A stretch of 64,000 bases of DNA from JALYLC01 sp035696365 (GCA_035696365.1 DASRQS010000130.1:29551-93550); one strand, 5' to 3'. Counted from the stretch's first letter, positions 35,908-44,811 are shown. A program made the numbers and translations. The notes: generated by a model from the letters alone, not told the origin.

Positions 35908-37197
35908 GTGGCTCTGCGCACTGAAGGTGGACGCCGGGTCGTGCTGACCGGCATCGGCATGGTCACCCCGCTCGGCAACACGCGCGAGGAGACCTGGGAG
36001 AACGTCATCGCCGGCCGCAGCGGCGGCGCTCCGATCACGATCTTCCCGCTGCGCGACGCCCCTGTGCGATTCGCTTGCGAGGTCAAGAACTTCGAGCCGA
36101 CGGTCGCCATGGACCGCAAACTCGCGCGGCGCACCGACCGCTACTGCCAGTTCGTGCTCGTGGCCGCCCGCGAGGCCATCGAGGACTCGGGCCTCGACGT
36201 GAGCGACGAGGCGCTCGGCGAGCGCACCGGCACGGCGGTCGCCACGGGCATCGGCGGACTGCAAACGCTCGATCTCGCGCACGAGCACCTCTTCTCCAAG
36301 GGCATCGACCGCATGAGCCCGCTCTGGATCACGATGCTGATCCCGAACATGGGTGCGGCCATGGTGTCGATGGAGTACGGCTTCCGCGGGCCGTCGAGCA
36401 CGGTCACGACGGCCTGCGCGGCCTCCTCGATGGCGATCGGCGACGCGGTGGGCACGATCCGCGACGGCCGCGCCGACGTGATGGTGGCCGGTGGCAGCGA
36501 GGCGCCGATCACCCCCATCGGCGTCGGCGGCTTCTACGCGATGCGCGCGATCTCGCAGCGCAACGACGATCCCGAGACCGCGAGCCGCCCGTTCGACGCC
36601 GGGCGCGACGGGTTCGTGATCGGCGAGGGCGCCACGATCGTCGTGATCGAGGAACTCGAGCATGCCAGGGCGCGCGGCGCGCACATCTACGGCGAGATCA
36701 TGGGCTACGGCTGCACGGCGGATGCCCATCACTTCACCGAGCCCGACCCCAGCGGCGTCAACCCGGCGCGCGCGATGCGGCTCGCACTCGACGAGGCCGG
36801 CATGCAGCCGGACGCGATCGGCTACATCAACGCCCACGGCACTTCGACGCCGGTCGGCGACGCGGCCGAGACGCGGGTGATCAAGATGGTGCTGGGCGAG
36901 GAGCGGGCCTACGAGGTCCCGATCTCGTCGACGAAGTCCATGACGGGGCACATGCTCGGCGCCGCCGGCTCGACGGAGCTCGCGATCACGGCGCTCGCGC
37001 TCTGCCGGAACGTGCTGCCGCCGACCATCAACCAGTTCGAGAGCGACCCGGCGTGCGACCTCGACTACGTGCCGAACGAGGCGCGGCATGGGGTGGACGT
37101 GCGCATCGGCCTGTCGAACGGCTTCGGGTTCGGCGGCCACAACGCGTCGCTCATCATCGAGCGCTGGGACGAGAGCGACGGCCGCCGCGTCACCTGA
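35908..37197 (+). CDS. fabF: 3-oxoacyl-ACP synthase II (FabF)
   Basis: A 429-residue elongating ketosynthase. The Cys-His-His triad is C170 (TTACAASS), H310 (NAHGTSTPVGD) and H348 (KSMTGHMLGAAG). GFGFGGHN closes the sequence as in KAS I/II. It condenses malonyl-ACP with acyl-ACP. It is the last gene of the fabDGF operon and converges with a GntR-like regulator gene 18 bp away. GTG start 2 bp after the fabG stop. Confidence 0.96.
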   Translation: MALRTEGGRRVVLTGIGMVTPLGNTREETWENVIAGRSGGAPITIFPLRDAPVRFACEVKNFEPTVAMDRKLARRTDRYCQFVLVAAREAIEDSGLDVSDEALGERTGTAVATGIGGLQTLDLAHEHLFSKGIDRMSPLWITMLIPNMGAAMVSMEYGFRGPSSTVTTACAASSMAIGDAVGTIRDGRADVMVAGGSEAPITPIGVGGFYAMRAISQRNDDPETASRPFDAGRDGFVIGEGATIVVIEELEHARARGAHIYGEIMGYGCTADAHHFTEPDPSGVNPARAMRLALDEAGMQPDAIGYINAHGTSTPVGDAAETRVIKMVLGEERAYEVPISSTKSMTGHMLGAAGSTELAITALALCRNVLPPTINQFESDPACDLDYVPNEARHGVDVRIGLSNGFGFGGHNASLIIERWDESDGRRVT

Positions 37198-37215
37198 CCC
37201 TGGCCTTCGACGTTC

Positions 37216-37956
37216 TCAGGCCATCTCGAGCAGGTCGCGCGCGCCGCGCAACACGCGGTGGGCGGTCTCGTCGTCGCGTGCGTCGCGCCCCACGATTACG
37301 AGCTCGCAGCCCCACACCAGATCGCCGAGCATCTGGCTGTCGTCCGGCCCGGCGACCCGCAGTCGCACACCGCGCCGCTCCGCCTCGGCCTGGGCGCGCG
37401 CGACGAGCCCTGCATCGCCGGTCACGAGCCCCACGTAGGACCCGCGCAGGACGTCGGGCGGCAGCACCGGCGGATAACTCCGCGCGCCCGCGCGGTTCGG
37501 CGGGCGCCGAAGTTGCGGGGCGCGCGTCTCGGCGCGCTCGGGCTTGGAGCGCGGGGCGGCCGGGCGGCGTGCTGGCACGGCCGCGCCCGCCAGTATCGCC
37601 ATCGCGATCAGCTGCGCGTCGGCACCCTCGCCGCGCGCGCTCGCCAGCGCCCCGTCCGCGATGCGTCGCACCGCCGCAGCCCCAGCCGCGTCGCGGGCGT
37701 GCGCGACGGTGCCCGAACCGTGCCGCGTCGTCGCAGAGCCCTGCGCCTCGAGTGCGGCGTAGACCTTGCGCAGCGTGTTGGAGTGGACGCCCAGCTCCGA
37801 GGCGCCGGTACGGATCGAGGGCAGCGTCGCGCCCTCGGGGATGACGCCCGCATCGATGGCAAGCCGGAGCTTGGCCACGAGTTGTGCGGCCGGTGCCAGC
37901 GCGCCGTCGGCATCGAAGGTCACGCCGGCGTCGGTGAAGTTCACGCGGGACGGCAT
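37216..37956 (-). CDS. GntR-type winged-helix transcriptional regulator with an unassigned C-terminal domain
   Basis: About 246 residues. Residues 20-85 form a GntR/YtrA-like winged helix: LRLAIDAGVIPEGATLPSIR, then SELGVHSNTLRKVYAALEAQG, then a wing TRHGSGT. The C-terminal 80 residues (VGLVTGDAGLVARAQAEAERRG and GCELVIVGRDARDD) look like an alpha/beta ligand-binding or receiver-like fold with no recognised signature. A Pro/Arg-rich linker joins them. A TAGGAT hexamer lies 8 nt before the ATG. It sits between fabF and accD, so control of lipid genes is possible but only inferred. Confidence 0.72.
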   Translation of the reverse strand: MPSRVNFTDAGVTFDADGALAPAAQLVAKLRLAIDAGVIPEGATLPSIRTGASELGVHSNTLRKVYAALEAQGSATTRHGSGTVAHARDAAGAAAVRRIADGALASARGEGADAQLIAMAILAGAAVPARRPAAPRSKPERAETRAPQLRRPPNRAGARSYPPVLPPDVLRGSYVGLVTGDAGLVARAQAEAERRGVRLRVAGPDDSQMLGDLVWGCELVIVGRDARDDETAHRVLRGARDLLEMA

Positions 37957-37964
37957 GCGCCCCG

Positions 37965-37970
37965 ATCCTA
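37965..37970 (-). promoter_or_regulatory. Predicted -10 hexamer TAGGAT of the GntR-like gene
   Basis: TAGGAT with an 8-nt spacer to the ATG and no Shine-Dalgarno sequence. Confidence 0.45.
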
Positions 37971-38054
37971 GAGGCGCGGACGGATGCCGGCAACGACGAT
38001 CAACTAGAGTCCGCATCGGCCCTGTTGCGGTACGAGGGCCGAGGAGGCGCGCCG

Positions 38055-39041
38055 GTGGCCAGCCACGAGGAGCCCGAAAACATCCAGGTCGAGGTTGAGC
38101 GCGAGGAGCCGGCGCGCGAGCAGCAGCCTGCCCGCGTCCGCCCGCACCCCAACACCTGCCCGGTCTGCAAGTCGCATTACCGCGAGGACGAGCTGCGCGA
38201 GTTGCTGCGCGTCTGCCGCGTGTGCGGCCACCACTTCCCGGTCGGCGCCGAGGAGCGCGTCGAGCAGCTCGCCGATCCGGGCAGCTTCCGTCCGATCGCC
38301 GAGGGGCTGCGCTCCGCCGACCCGCTGGCGTTCACCGACCTGCGCCCGTACACCGAGCGGCTCAGCGAGGCAGAGGTGGCCACGGGCCTGGGCGATGCCA
38401 TGATCGCCGGCGCCGCGACGATCGAGGGCATGCCCTGCGTGCTCTGCACCATGGACTTCTCGTTCATGGGTGGCTCGATGGGCAGTGTCGTGGGCGAGGT
38501 ATTCACGCGCGCGAGCGATGTTGCCGCCGAGCGCGGCATCCCGCTGGTGGCGGTCGCGGCCTCGGGCGGGGCGCGCATGCAGGAGAACGTGCTCGCGCTC
38601 ATGCAGATGGCCAAGACGGTGTGCGCCGTGGACCTCCTGCGCGAGTCGGGCGTGCCCTTCGTCTCGGTGCTCGCCCATCCCACCACCGGCGGCGTGATCG
38701 CTTCCTTCGCCGCGCTCGGCGACTTCGTGATCGCGGAGCCGGACTCCCTGCTCTCGTTCGCGGGGCCGCGCGTGGTGCAGGAGACGACGCGCGAGACGCT
38801 GCCGGAGGACTTCGGGCGCGCCGAGTCGAGCCTCGAGCACGGCCTCATCGACGCGGTGGTCAAGCGGCCCGATCTCAAGGACGATCTGGGGCGCATCCTG
38901 CGGCTGTGCGCCGGGGGCACGCTGGTGCCGATGGAGGTCAACGGCGAGACGCCCCCGCCGCCCGGCATCGTCGCCCGCGTCTTGCGCTTCCTGCGCTCGA
39001 GCCCGCACGGGCCGTCGCATACCAATGGAGGGCCGGCATGA
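38055..39041 (+). CDS. accD: Acetyl-CoA carboxylase carboxyltransferase subunit beta
   Basis: About 328 residues. A four-Cys zinc ribbon (C35, C38, C54, C57) precedes the carboxyltransferase domain with TMDFSFMGGSMGSVVGE, ASGGARMQE and TTGGV. An N-terminal Glu-rich tail of about 30 residues is extra. It transfers carboxyl from biotin carrier to acetyl-CoA together with AccA. GAGGAGG lies 7 nt before the GTG; a TAGAGT hexamer at 38005-38010 could be its -10. The separate AccA/AccD architecture differs from the fused acyl-CoA carboxylase of many other actinobacteria. Stop overlaps accA (ATGA). Confidence 0.95.
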   Translation: MASHEEPENIQVEVEREEPAREQQPARVRPHPNTCPVCKSHYREDELRELLRVCRVCGHHFPVGAEERVEQLADPGSFRPIAEGLRSADPLAFTDLRPYTERLSEAEVATGLGDAMIAGAATIEGMPCVLCTMDFSFMGGSMGSVVGEVFTRASDVAAERGIPLVAVAASGGARMQENVLALMQMAKTVCAVDLLRESGVPFVSVLAHPTTGGVIASFAALGDFVIAEPDSLLSFAGPRVVQETTRETLPEDFGRAESSLEHGLIDAVVKRPDLKDDLGRILRLCAGGTLVPMEVNGETPPPPGIVARVLRFLRSSPHGPSHTNGGPA

Positions 39042-39967
39042 ACAGCCGGCTGCCCACGCCCTTCCGCGGCCTCCGCCGGCGCCTTTCCCAGCGCGCCGCC
39101 GAGTCGGACATCTGGGATGCCGTACAGCTGGCCCGCGACGACGGCCGCCCCTACACGCTGGACTACGCCCATCATCTCGTCGGCGAGTGGATCGAATTGC
39201 ACGGCGATCGCGCCGGCACCGACGACCACGCCATGGTCGCCGGGGTCGGTTCGTTCCGTGGCCGGACGATCGCGATCGTCGGCCATCAGAAGGGCCGCGA
39301 CCTCAAGGAGCGGGCGTTCCGCAACTTCGGCATGGCGCAGCCGCAGGGCTACGCCAAGGCACGCCGTGTGTTCGCGCTTGCCGACCGGCTCGGCTTCCCT
39401 GTCGTGACGATGATCGACACGCCCGGCGCCTATCCCGGCGTCGAGTCGGAACAGGCGGGCCAGGCGGCGGCCATCGCCCAGTCGATGCTGGAGATGGTGC
39501 GCCTGCGCGTTCCGAGCGTGGCCTGTGTGATCGGCGAAGGCGGCTCGGGAGGTGCGCTGGCGATCGGCGTCGCCGACCGCGTGCTCATGCTGGAGCACTC
39601 GATCTACTCGGTGATCTCGCCCGAGGGCTGCGCGACGATCCTGTGGCGCGACGCCAACCAGAAGAAGAAGGCGGCGGCCGCGTTCAAGCCGACGGCGCGC
39701 TTCAGCTACGAGCTCGGCGTCGTCGACACGGTCGTGGCGGAGCCGTCGGGAGGCGCGCACAAGGACCACGAGCGCGCCGCGCGCCTGCTCGGCGACGCGA
39801 TCGCGGGCGCGCTCGACTCGATCGAGGCCGAGCCCGTCGAGCAGCGCCGCGCGCTGCGCCGCGCGAAGTTCCGGCGCATGGGCGTCTGGCTCGAAGACGG
39901 CGTCGTGGTCGGCGAGAAGGAGCCCGACCCGGGCGCTCCCGCCATGCCTGCACCGGCCGGCGACTAG
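39038..39967 (+). CDS. accA: Acetyl-CoA carboxylase carboxyltransferase subunit alpha
   Basis: 309 residues. WDAVQLARDDGRPYTLDY and the long crotonase-type core with IDTPGAYPGVESEQAGQA, VIGEGGSGGALAIGVADRV and ISPEGCATILWRD are diagnostic. The N-terminus is shorter than in E. coli AccA. It forms the heterotetrameric carboxyltransferase with AccD. ATGA overlap with accD. The biotin carboxylase and BCCP genes (accC, accB) are not in the window. Confidence 0.95.
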   Translation: MNSRLPTPFRGLRRRLSQRAAESDIWDAVQLARDDGRPYTLDYAHHLVGEWIELHGDRAGTDDHAMVAGVGSFRGRTIAIVGHQKGRDLKERAFRNFGMAQPQGYAKARRVFALADRLGFPVVTMIDTPGAYPGVESEQAGQAAAIAQSMLEMVRLRVPSVACVIGEGGSGGALAIGVADRVLMLEHSIYSVISPEGCATILWRDANQKKKAAAAFKPTARFSYELGVVDTVVAEPSGGAHKDHERAARLLGDAIAGALDSIEAEPVEQRRALRRAKFRRMGVWLEDGVVVGEKEPDPGAPAMPAPAGD

Positions 39968-39976
39968 CGGCAGCGC

Positions 39977-41038
39977 TCAGGTGCCGAGCGCGCCCTCGGC
40001 CCAGACGGTGGCCCCGAGGATTGCGTAGACGGCGACCAGTCCCAGCGCCTCGACGGGCTGCATCTCGCCGTCCGACATGATCATCCAGAGCACGACCAGA
40101 GCGAGTCCCAGGGCGACCGCCAGCACGGGGTCGAGCTGGAGGCTCAGCGGGGTGCGCCCGACGAACTGACTCACGATGATCAGGAGGCCGGTCATCAGCA
40201 GCGCGATCTGCACGACCGAGTGCATGATCACGCTCATGGCCGCGTCGCCGTCGCCCGCCCACGCGTAACGCAACGCAACGTAGTTCTCGGCCACGTTGCC
40301 GAGCAGCGGGATGATCACGAGCGCCGCGAACGCGGTCGGGATCCCGAGGGCCGTCGTCGCCGGTTCGAAGCCGGCAATGAACCATTCCGCCGTGAGCGCC
40401 GCCATCGCCCCGCCGGTGCCCAGGTAGACGAGGCCTTCGCGGAAGGACAGCTTGGCAGCCGGCGCGTCGTGCTTCTCGCCCGGCATGTGCGGGGTGCGCA
40501 ACTCCATCAGGATGAAGAAGATCCCGACCACGGTGAGCGCGATGCCGGCGGCCAGGGTGACGCCCTGGCGGTTGCCCGTGAGGAGGTCGCTCGGCACCGT
40601 CAGGATGGCGATCGGGACGAAGGCGATGACGCTGAGCGTCGCGATTCCCGAGAACAGCCTGCGATCGAAGCACAGCGTCGCGCTGAAACCGCCGCGGATC
40701 CACGGCAGCAGGCCGGCGAGGCCACCCAGCAGGACGGCGTTGCCCAGCAGGGAGCCGACGATCGCGATCTTGACGACCTCGGGCAGGTTGGCTCGCAGCG
40801 CGAGGATCGTGATCGCGAACTCGGCGATGTTCCCGAAGCCCGACTGCACGATCCCGACGACGCTGCTCGAGAGGCGGCCGCGTAGGGCATCGGTGCCCTG
40901 TGCGACGAGCGGCGCGACGAGCAGCAGGGGGAAAGCAGCGGCGATCGTACCGGCCGTGTCGCCCCACACGGTGTGCAGAACGCCGGCCACCGCCGTCAGG
41001 ACGACGCCCGCGATCAGGATGGCGTGCCGGCGGATCAC
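39977..41038 (-). CDS. Ca2+/H+ antiporter-like CaCA-family transporter
   Basis: A 353-residue protein with about eleven hydrophobic segments. The two inverted CaCA repeats are marked by GNIAEFAITI and GNVAENYVAL, whose acidic residues carry the ion. SVVGIVQSGFGN and SVIMHSVVQIALL precede or flank them as in CAX/ChaA-type exchangers. It probably exports Ca2+ (or Mn2+) in exchange for protons. The GTG start overlaps the ANTAR regulator stop by 4 nt, so it is translationally coupled to a two-component system. Confidence 0.9.
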   Translation of the reverse strand: MIRRHAILIAGVVLTAVAGVLHTVWGDTAGTIAAAFPLLLVAPLVAQGTDALRGRLSSSVVGIVQSGFGNIAEFAITILALRANLPEVVKIAIVGSLLGNAVLLGGLAGLLPWIRGGFSATLCFDRRLFSGIATLSVIAFVPIAILTVPSDLLTGNRQGVTLAAGIALTVVGIFFILMELRTPHMPGEKHDAPAAKLSFREGLVYLGTGGAMAALTAEWFIAGFEPATTALGIPTAFAALVIIPLLGNVAENYVALRYAWAGDGDAAMSVIMHSVVQIALLMTGLLIIVSQFVGRTPLSLQLDPVLAVALGLALVVLWMIMSDGEMQPVEALGLVAVYAILGATVWAEGALGT

Positions 41039-41607
41039 GTCTCGGCGGAGAGCGTCGCCAGCAGCGCTTCGGCGATCTTGCGCATCGGCTGGCCCGTGCG
41101 CTGCGAGGCGGCCCGCATGCGCGCGTAGGCGTCGGGCTCGCTGATGTTCTCGCGCGTCATGAGCATCCCCTTGGCGCGCTCGACGATGCGGCGGGCCTCG
41201 AGCGCCTCGCTCAGCGACTGCGCCTCGGCGCGCGCCTCCGCGAGCTCGGCGCTGCGCGCCTGTGCCGTCGTGATCGCGGCCAGCACGTCGTCCTGGCGGA
41301 ACGGCTTGACGAGGTAGCCGAACGCGCCGGCCTCGCTCGCGGACTGCACGATCTCGCGCTCGGCGAAGGCCGTCACCATGACGATCGGGACCTGACGCTC
41401 GGCGAGGATCTGGCGCGCCGCCTCCACGCCGTCGAGCTCGGGCATGCGAACGTCCATGAGCACCATGTCGGGCTCCAGCTCATGCGCCAGCCGGACCGCC
41501 TCGACGCCATCGCGCGCCTCGCCCACGACCTGCAGCCCGGCGCTCTCGAGCAGCTGGCACAAATCGAGGCGGATGATGGTCTCGTCCTCGCACACCAGCA
41601 CTCGCAT
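41035..41607 (-). CDS. pdtaR: ANTAR-domain response regulator, PdtaR type
   Basis: 190 residues. The receiver has phospho-acceptor D52 (DMVLMDVRMPELDG), T/S and K positions in VTAFAER and LVKPF. A coiled linker leads to a C-terminal ANTAR RNA-binding domain (RRIVERAKGMLM...ISEPDAYARMR). ANTAR regulators prevent formation of terminator hairpins in target leader RNAs. The adjacent kinase is of the matching HisKA_2 type, as in mycobacterial PdtaS/PdtaR. The start is ATG 41607; the longer open frame upstream is kinase sequence out of phase. Confidence 0.92.
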   Translation of the reverse strand: MRVLVCEDETIIRLDLCQLLESAGLQVVGEARDGVEAVRLAHELEPDMVLMDVRMPELDGVEAARQILAERQVPIVMVTAFAEREIVQSASEAGAFGYLVKPFRQDDVLAAITTAQARSAELAEARAEAQSLSEALEARRIVERAKGMLMTRENISEPDAYARMRAASQRTGQPMRKIAEALLATLSAET

Positions 41608-41635
41608 CCGCGTACGGTAGTAGACGGGTGCGCGC

Positions 41636-42634
41636 TCAGCGGGCGAAGGGGAAGCGGACGGTGGCCCGCACGCCGTCGTCCTGCTCGAAGCGGAGCGTGC
41701 CGCCGAGGTCGACCTCGACCAGTGCACGCGCGATCGAGAGCCCTTGCCCGGGCGTGCCGGGTGGCGGCGGCGGCCCCTGGCCGTGATCGCTCACGGTCAG
41801 CTCCACGAATGCGCCGTCGCGGCGCAGCTCGACGTAGCCGTGGCCGCCTCCGTGCTCGATCGCGTTGGCGGCGAGCTCGCAGAGCACGAGGGCGAGCGCC
41901 GTCGCGCGCTCGGGCGCGAGCACGATCGGCGCAAGCGGACCGACCTCGAGCGTGCCGTCCAGCGTGCCACGCAGCATCCCGCACAGCCGCCGCACCAGAT
42001 CGGTGCTGTCGACGTCCTCGTCGCGACTCGCCGTGAGCAGATCGTGCACCTCGGCGATGGCGAGCACCCGGCCGATCGAGTCGCGCAGCGCGCGCTCGGG
42101 GTCGGCGCCGCCGCTGGCCGCCAGCCGCAGCAGCGAGGCCACCGTCTGCAGGTTGTTCTTGACGCGGTGGTGCACCTCGCGGGCGAACAGCCCCCGCATC
42201 GCGCCGCGCGCGCCCGCCAGCACTGTCGCGGCGTGGGCGGCGGCGGCCTCGGCGAGCTCCTGCTCGCGCGCGCTGAATGCCCCGGGGCGCGAGCGCCAGG
42301 CCACGAGCGCGCCGTGCCCGCCGCGCCGCGTGGGCAGCGGGACGGCCAGGCGCCCTTCCTCGGCGTGCGGCGCCAGCGCCGCGAGCTCGTACAGCTCGTC
42401 GTCGGTCGGGCCGGACTGGCTGCTCCTGAAGGCGATCTCGCTGCGCGCTCCGCGCGTGCTGGCCACCGCGAGCGCGCAGACCTCCGCGTGCAGCGAGCCG
42501 GCGGCCGACTCGACCAGCGCCGCGAGCGCCTCGTCGAGCTCGATCGGCGCGCGCGCCGCCCGTGCGACCGCCTCGAGCGCCTCCAGCTCGCGGACGCGGC
42601 GGCGCAGCGTTACGAGCTCGGCCTCGTCATCCAT
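41636..42634 (-). CDS. pdtaS: Soluble sensor histidine kinase, HisKA_2 type with GAF domain (PdtaS-like)
   Basis: 332 residues with no membrane helix. An N-terminal coiled coil and GAF-like domain (about 20-140) precede the HisKA_2 helix REVHHRVKNNLQTVASLLRL (H155/H156), then a HATPase domain with ELAANAIEHGG and SDHGQGPP. PdtaS has GAF-PAS-HisKA_2; here the PAS domain seems missing, giving a shorter kinase (mycobacterial PdtaS is about 500 residues). It should phosphorylate the ANTAR regulator encoded 28 bp downstream. Confidence 0.9.
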   Translation of the reverse strand: MDDEAELVTLRRRVRELEALEAVARAARAPIELDEALAALVESAAGSLHAEVCALAVASTRGARSEIAFRSSQSGPTDDELYELAALAPHAEEGRLAVPLPTRRGGHGALVAWRSRPGAFSAREQELAEAAAAHAATVLAGARGAMRGLFAREVHHRVKNNLQTVASLLRLAASGGADPERALRDSIGRVLAIAEVHDLLTASRDEDVDSTDLVRRLCGMLRGTLDGTLEVGPLAPIVLAPERATALALVLCELAANAIEHGGGHGYVELRRDGAFVELTVSDHGQGPPPPPGTPGQGLSIARALVEVDLGGTLRFEQDDGVRATVRFPFAR

Positions 42635-42646
42635 GTGCAGGCCAGG

Positions 42647-43159
42647 TCAGTGAACGCGCTGCCGGGGCAGGTAGTCGAGCCAGGCGTTCGGCACCTCGGA
42701 GGCCTGCAGCGTCAGAAACAGGCTGGGCGCCGGCGGGCGCGGCTTGCTGCGCAGGCGCATGCCGATCTCGTGCGGCAGCTTGTCGCCCTTGCGCAGGTTG
42801 CAGGGAGCGCACGCGGTGACGGCGTTGTCCCAGCTCGACGGGCCGCCTCGCGAGCGCGGCAGCACGTGGTCGACGGTCAGCCGGACGCCCTCGACACCGC
42901 AGTACTGGCAGCTGTGGCCGTCGCGCGCGAAGACCGCTCGCCGGGTGATGCGGCGGGCCGCCGCGCGGGGCCGCCGGACGTAGGACAGCAGGCGGATCAC
43001 GACGGGGTAGGGAAGCGACGCGCTGACCGAGCGCAGAGGCCGTTCCAGTGCGTCGATGAGCTCCGCCTTGGACTTCAGCAGGAGCACGCACGCGCGGCGG
43101 AGCGAGCACACGTTGAGTGGCTCGTATGTCGCGTTGAGAACGAGCACTTGACCTGTCAT
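42647..43159 (-). CDS. HNH endonuclease family protein
   Basis: A 170-residue protein of the widespread actinobacterial free-standing HNH type. The N-terminal region (VLVLNATYEPLNVCSLRRACVLLLKSKAE) is strongly conserved in that family. The nuclease site reads CQYCG, then VDHVLPRSRGG, then SSWDNAVTACAPCNLRKGD, with both zinc knuckles and the HNH residues intact. The cellular role is not established. GGAGG lies just before the ATG. It is followed 12 bp later by the PdtaS-like kinase gene on the same strand. Confidence 0.93.
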   Translation of the reverse strand: MTGQVLVLNATYEPLNVCSLRRACVLLLKSKAELIDALERPLRSVSASLPYPVVIRLLSYVRRPRAAARRITRRAVFARDGHSCQYCGVEGVRLTVDHVLPRSRGGPSSWDNAVTACAPCNLRKGDKLPHEIGMRLRSKPRPPAPSLFLTLQASEVPNAWLDYLPRQRVH

Positions 43160-43200
43160 CGCGCCTCCGGCTCTGCCGTTTGCACGGTACCAGAGCGCTT

Positions 43201-43680
43201 TCAGTTCTCCGGCCGGGCGGCGGCCACCGCAGCCTGTTCCTCGGGGCCCAGCGGCACGTCGGCGGCGAGCCCGCCGCGCACGCGCTTGACGTACACGCGG
43301 GCGCTGTCGGAGTCCTGGATCGCGCTCACGACGACGCCGTCTCCCGTGGCATCGAGCAGCGCCAGCGCGGTGGATTGCAAGCCCTCCGCTCCGTCGTAGG
43401 CGTCGAAGCGCTGCAGGCCGACGCGGCGGAGCGCACCGGCGACGTCCAGACCGGCCCGCTCGACGAGCGCCGCGAGCTCCTCCGCGCGCCGTTCGACCTG
43501 CTCCTGTCGCGCCTGCATGCCCACCGCGAACTCGACCAGGTCGGCGACCGGGCCGCCCGAGAGCAGCGCGCCCTGAGCGCGGCGCACCCGGCGCATCCAG
43601 AGTGCGACCCGCAGCGCCAGCGCAACTCCCGCCAGCGCCAGGATGATGGCGATGAGCGCGAGCAGGCGATCGGCGCTCAT
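43201..43680 (-). CDS. DUF4446 family membrane-anchored protein
   Basis: 159 residues. One N-terminal transmembrane helix (about 5-25), a basic/coiled stretch, then the DUF4446 core: LQRFDAYDGAEGLQSTALALLD and VYVKRVRGG, ending with PLGPEEQAAVAAA. Function unknown. GGAG lies 5 nt before the ATG. It starts 15 bp after the upstream membrane protein gene on the same strand, so the two are probably one transcription unit. Confidence 0.85.
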   Translation of the reverse strand: MSADRLLALIAIILALAGVALALRVALWMRRVRRAQGALLSGGPVADLVEFAVGMQARQEQVERRAEELAALVERAGLDVAGALRRVGLQRFDAYDGAEGLQSTALALLDATGDGVVVSAIQDSDSARVYVKRVRGGLAADVPLGPEEQAAVAAARPEN

Positions 43681-43695
43681 TCCGCTCCGCGCCGC

Positions 43696-44811
43696 TCAGG
43701 CGCTCTGGAAGATCACGTGGTAGGTGTAGTGGTTGTTGTCGGTCTTCGACTCGCCGGCGACCGGCGGCACGCTGACGTCGACCTTGACCTCGCCGGGGTT
43801 GCCCGTCGCAGGGAAGCTCTTCTCGACCGTCTCGCTGGGCAGGAGCGACTTGACCGGGACGATCTGCGTCTTCTCGTTGCCCTCCGTGAGGCGGATCTCG
43901 ATGCCGCGCACAGGGCAGTTGCCGTGATTGCCGACCGTCACCTTGAAGGTGCTCGGGATCGTCAGCTTGACGGTGGTGACCGTGGTGCCGGGGACGAGCG
44001 CCTTGCCATTCGCCGTCACTCCGTCGATCGAGGTGCCGATGCTGCCGCCGGTGCACGGCTTGACCGAGCCGGCGTCGCGCACCGACTGGATCCAGAGGCC
44101 GTTGCTGTTGGGATCGGGGTTGGCGAGCTCGGGAGAGAGCGCCCAGATCGACGGGATGATGGCCGCGTCCGTGACGTTGGCCTGCTTGAGGATCTCCTGG
44201 GCGGGACGCTGGAAGCTGGCGGCGTAGACGACGTCTGACGCGATGAACTCGCCGTAGGCGTTGGCCACCGCCTCGCGCTGCTGCGCGGTGGCAGGGACGT
44301 CGGCCTTCTTGCCGAGCAGCGCGTTCTTCAGCGCGGCCGTCATGTCCTGCAGGCCAAGCGTGCGGTATTGCAGGGCCTGCAGCAGATAGCGCTGCAGATC
44401 CTGCTTCTTGATCTGGCTGGGCGGCTTGAGCGCCGAGGCCGTGGTCTCGGCGGCCTGGGCCTTCGGGATGAGGTTCGAGACCTTGGTGATCACCTGATCG
44501 GGCGTGAGCTGCTGGTTGTAGAGCGCGGCGTCGAGCGCCTTGGCGTCCGTGTTGGACTGGCGCGCCACGGAGTTCACGTCCGTCACGTAGGAGCGGTACT
44601 GGTCGGCTGCGGACGAGCCGCCGCAGGAGCCGAGCACCACGAAGCCCAGAACCAGCACGAGCACCACGACACCGACGACCGGCAGGATGCGGCGCATGTC
44701 GGGGCCGCCAGGGCCGCCGCCCAGGCCGCCGCGCCTGCCGCGGCCGGACGCGGGGGGATGCTCCTCGGTCTGGGGGCCGTCGTCGACATCGAACTCTTCG
44801 AAGAAGGACAG
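43696..44811 (-). CDS. Single-pass membrane protein with CARDB-like C-terminal domain, probable CTG start
   Basis: About 371 residues from CTG 44811; ATG 44697 would give 333. The extra 38 residues (SFFEEFDVDDGPQ... then a Gly/Arg/Pro-rich stretch) look like a real cytoplasmic tail. No ATG, GTG or TTG exists between the upstream in-frame stop and CTG, and AGGGGA lies 6 nt before CTG. Then come a transmembrane helix (about 42-63), a helical extracytoplasmic region (about 70-240) and a C-terminal beta domain resembling CARDB. The function is unknown; similar architecture suggests an envelope-associated protein. It diverges from the kinase-fha operon. Confidence 0.6.
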   Translation of the reverse strand: MSFFEEFDVDDGPQTEEHPPASGRGRRGGLGGGPGGPDMRRILPVVGVVVLVLVLGFVVLGSCGGSSAADQYRSYVTDVNSVARQSNTDAKALDAALYNQQLTPDQVITKVSNLIPKAQAAETTASALKPPSQIKKQDLQRYLLQALQYRTLGLQDMTAALKNALLGKKADVPATAQQREAVANAYGEFIASDVVYAASFQRPAQEILKQANVTDAAIIPSIWALSPELANPDPNSNGLWIQSVRDAGSVKPCTGGSIGTSIDGVTANGKALVPGTTVTTVKLTIPSTFKVTVGNHGNCPVRGIEIRLTEGNEKTQIVPVKSLLPSETVEKSFPATGNPGEVKVDVSVPPVAGESKTDNNHYTYHVIFQSA

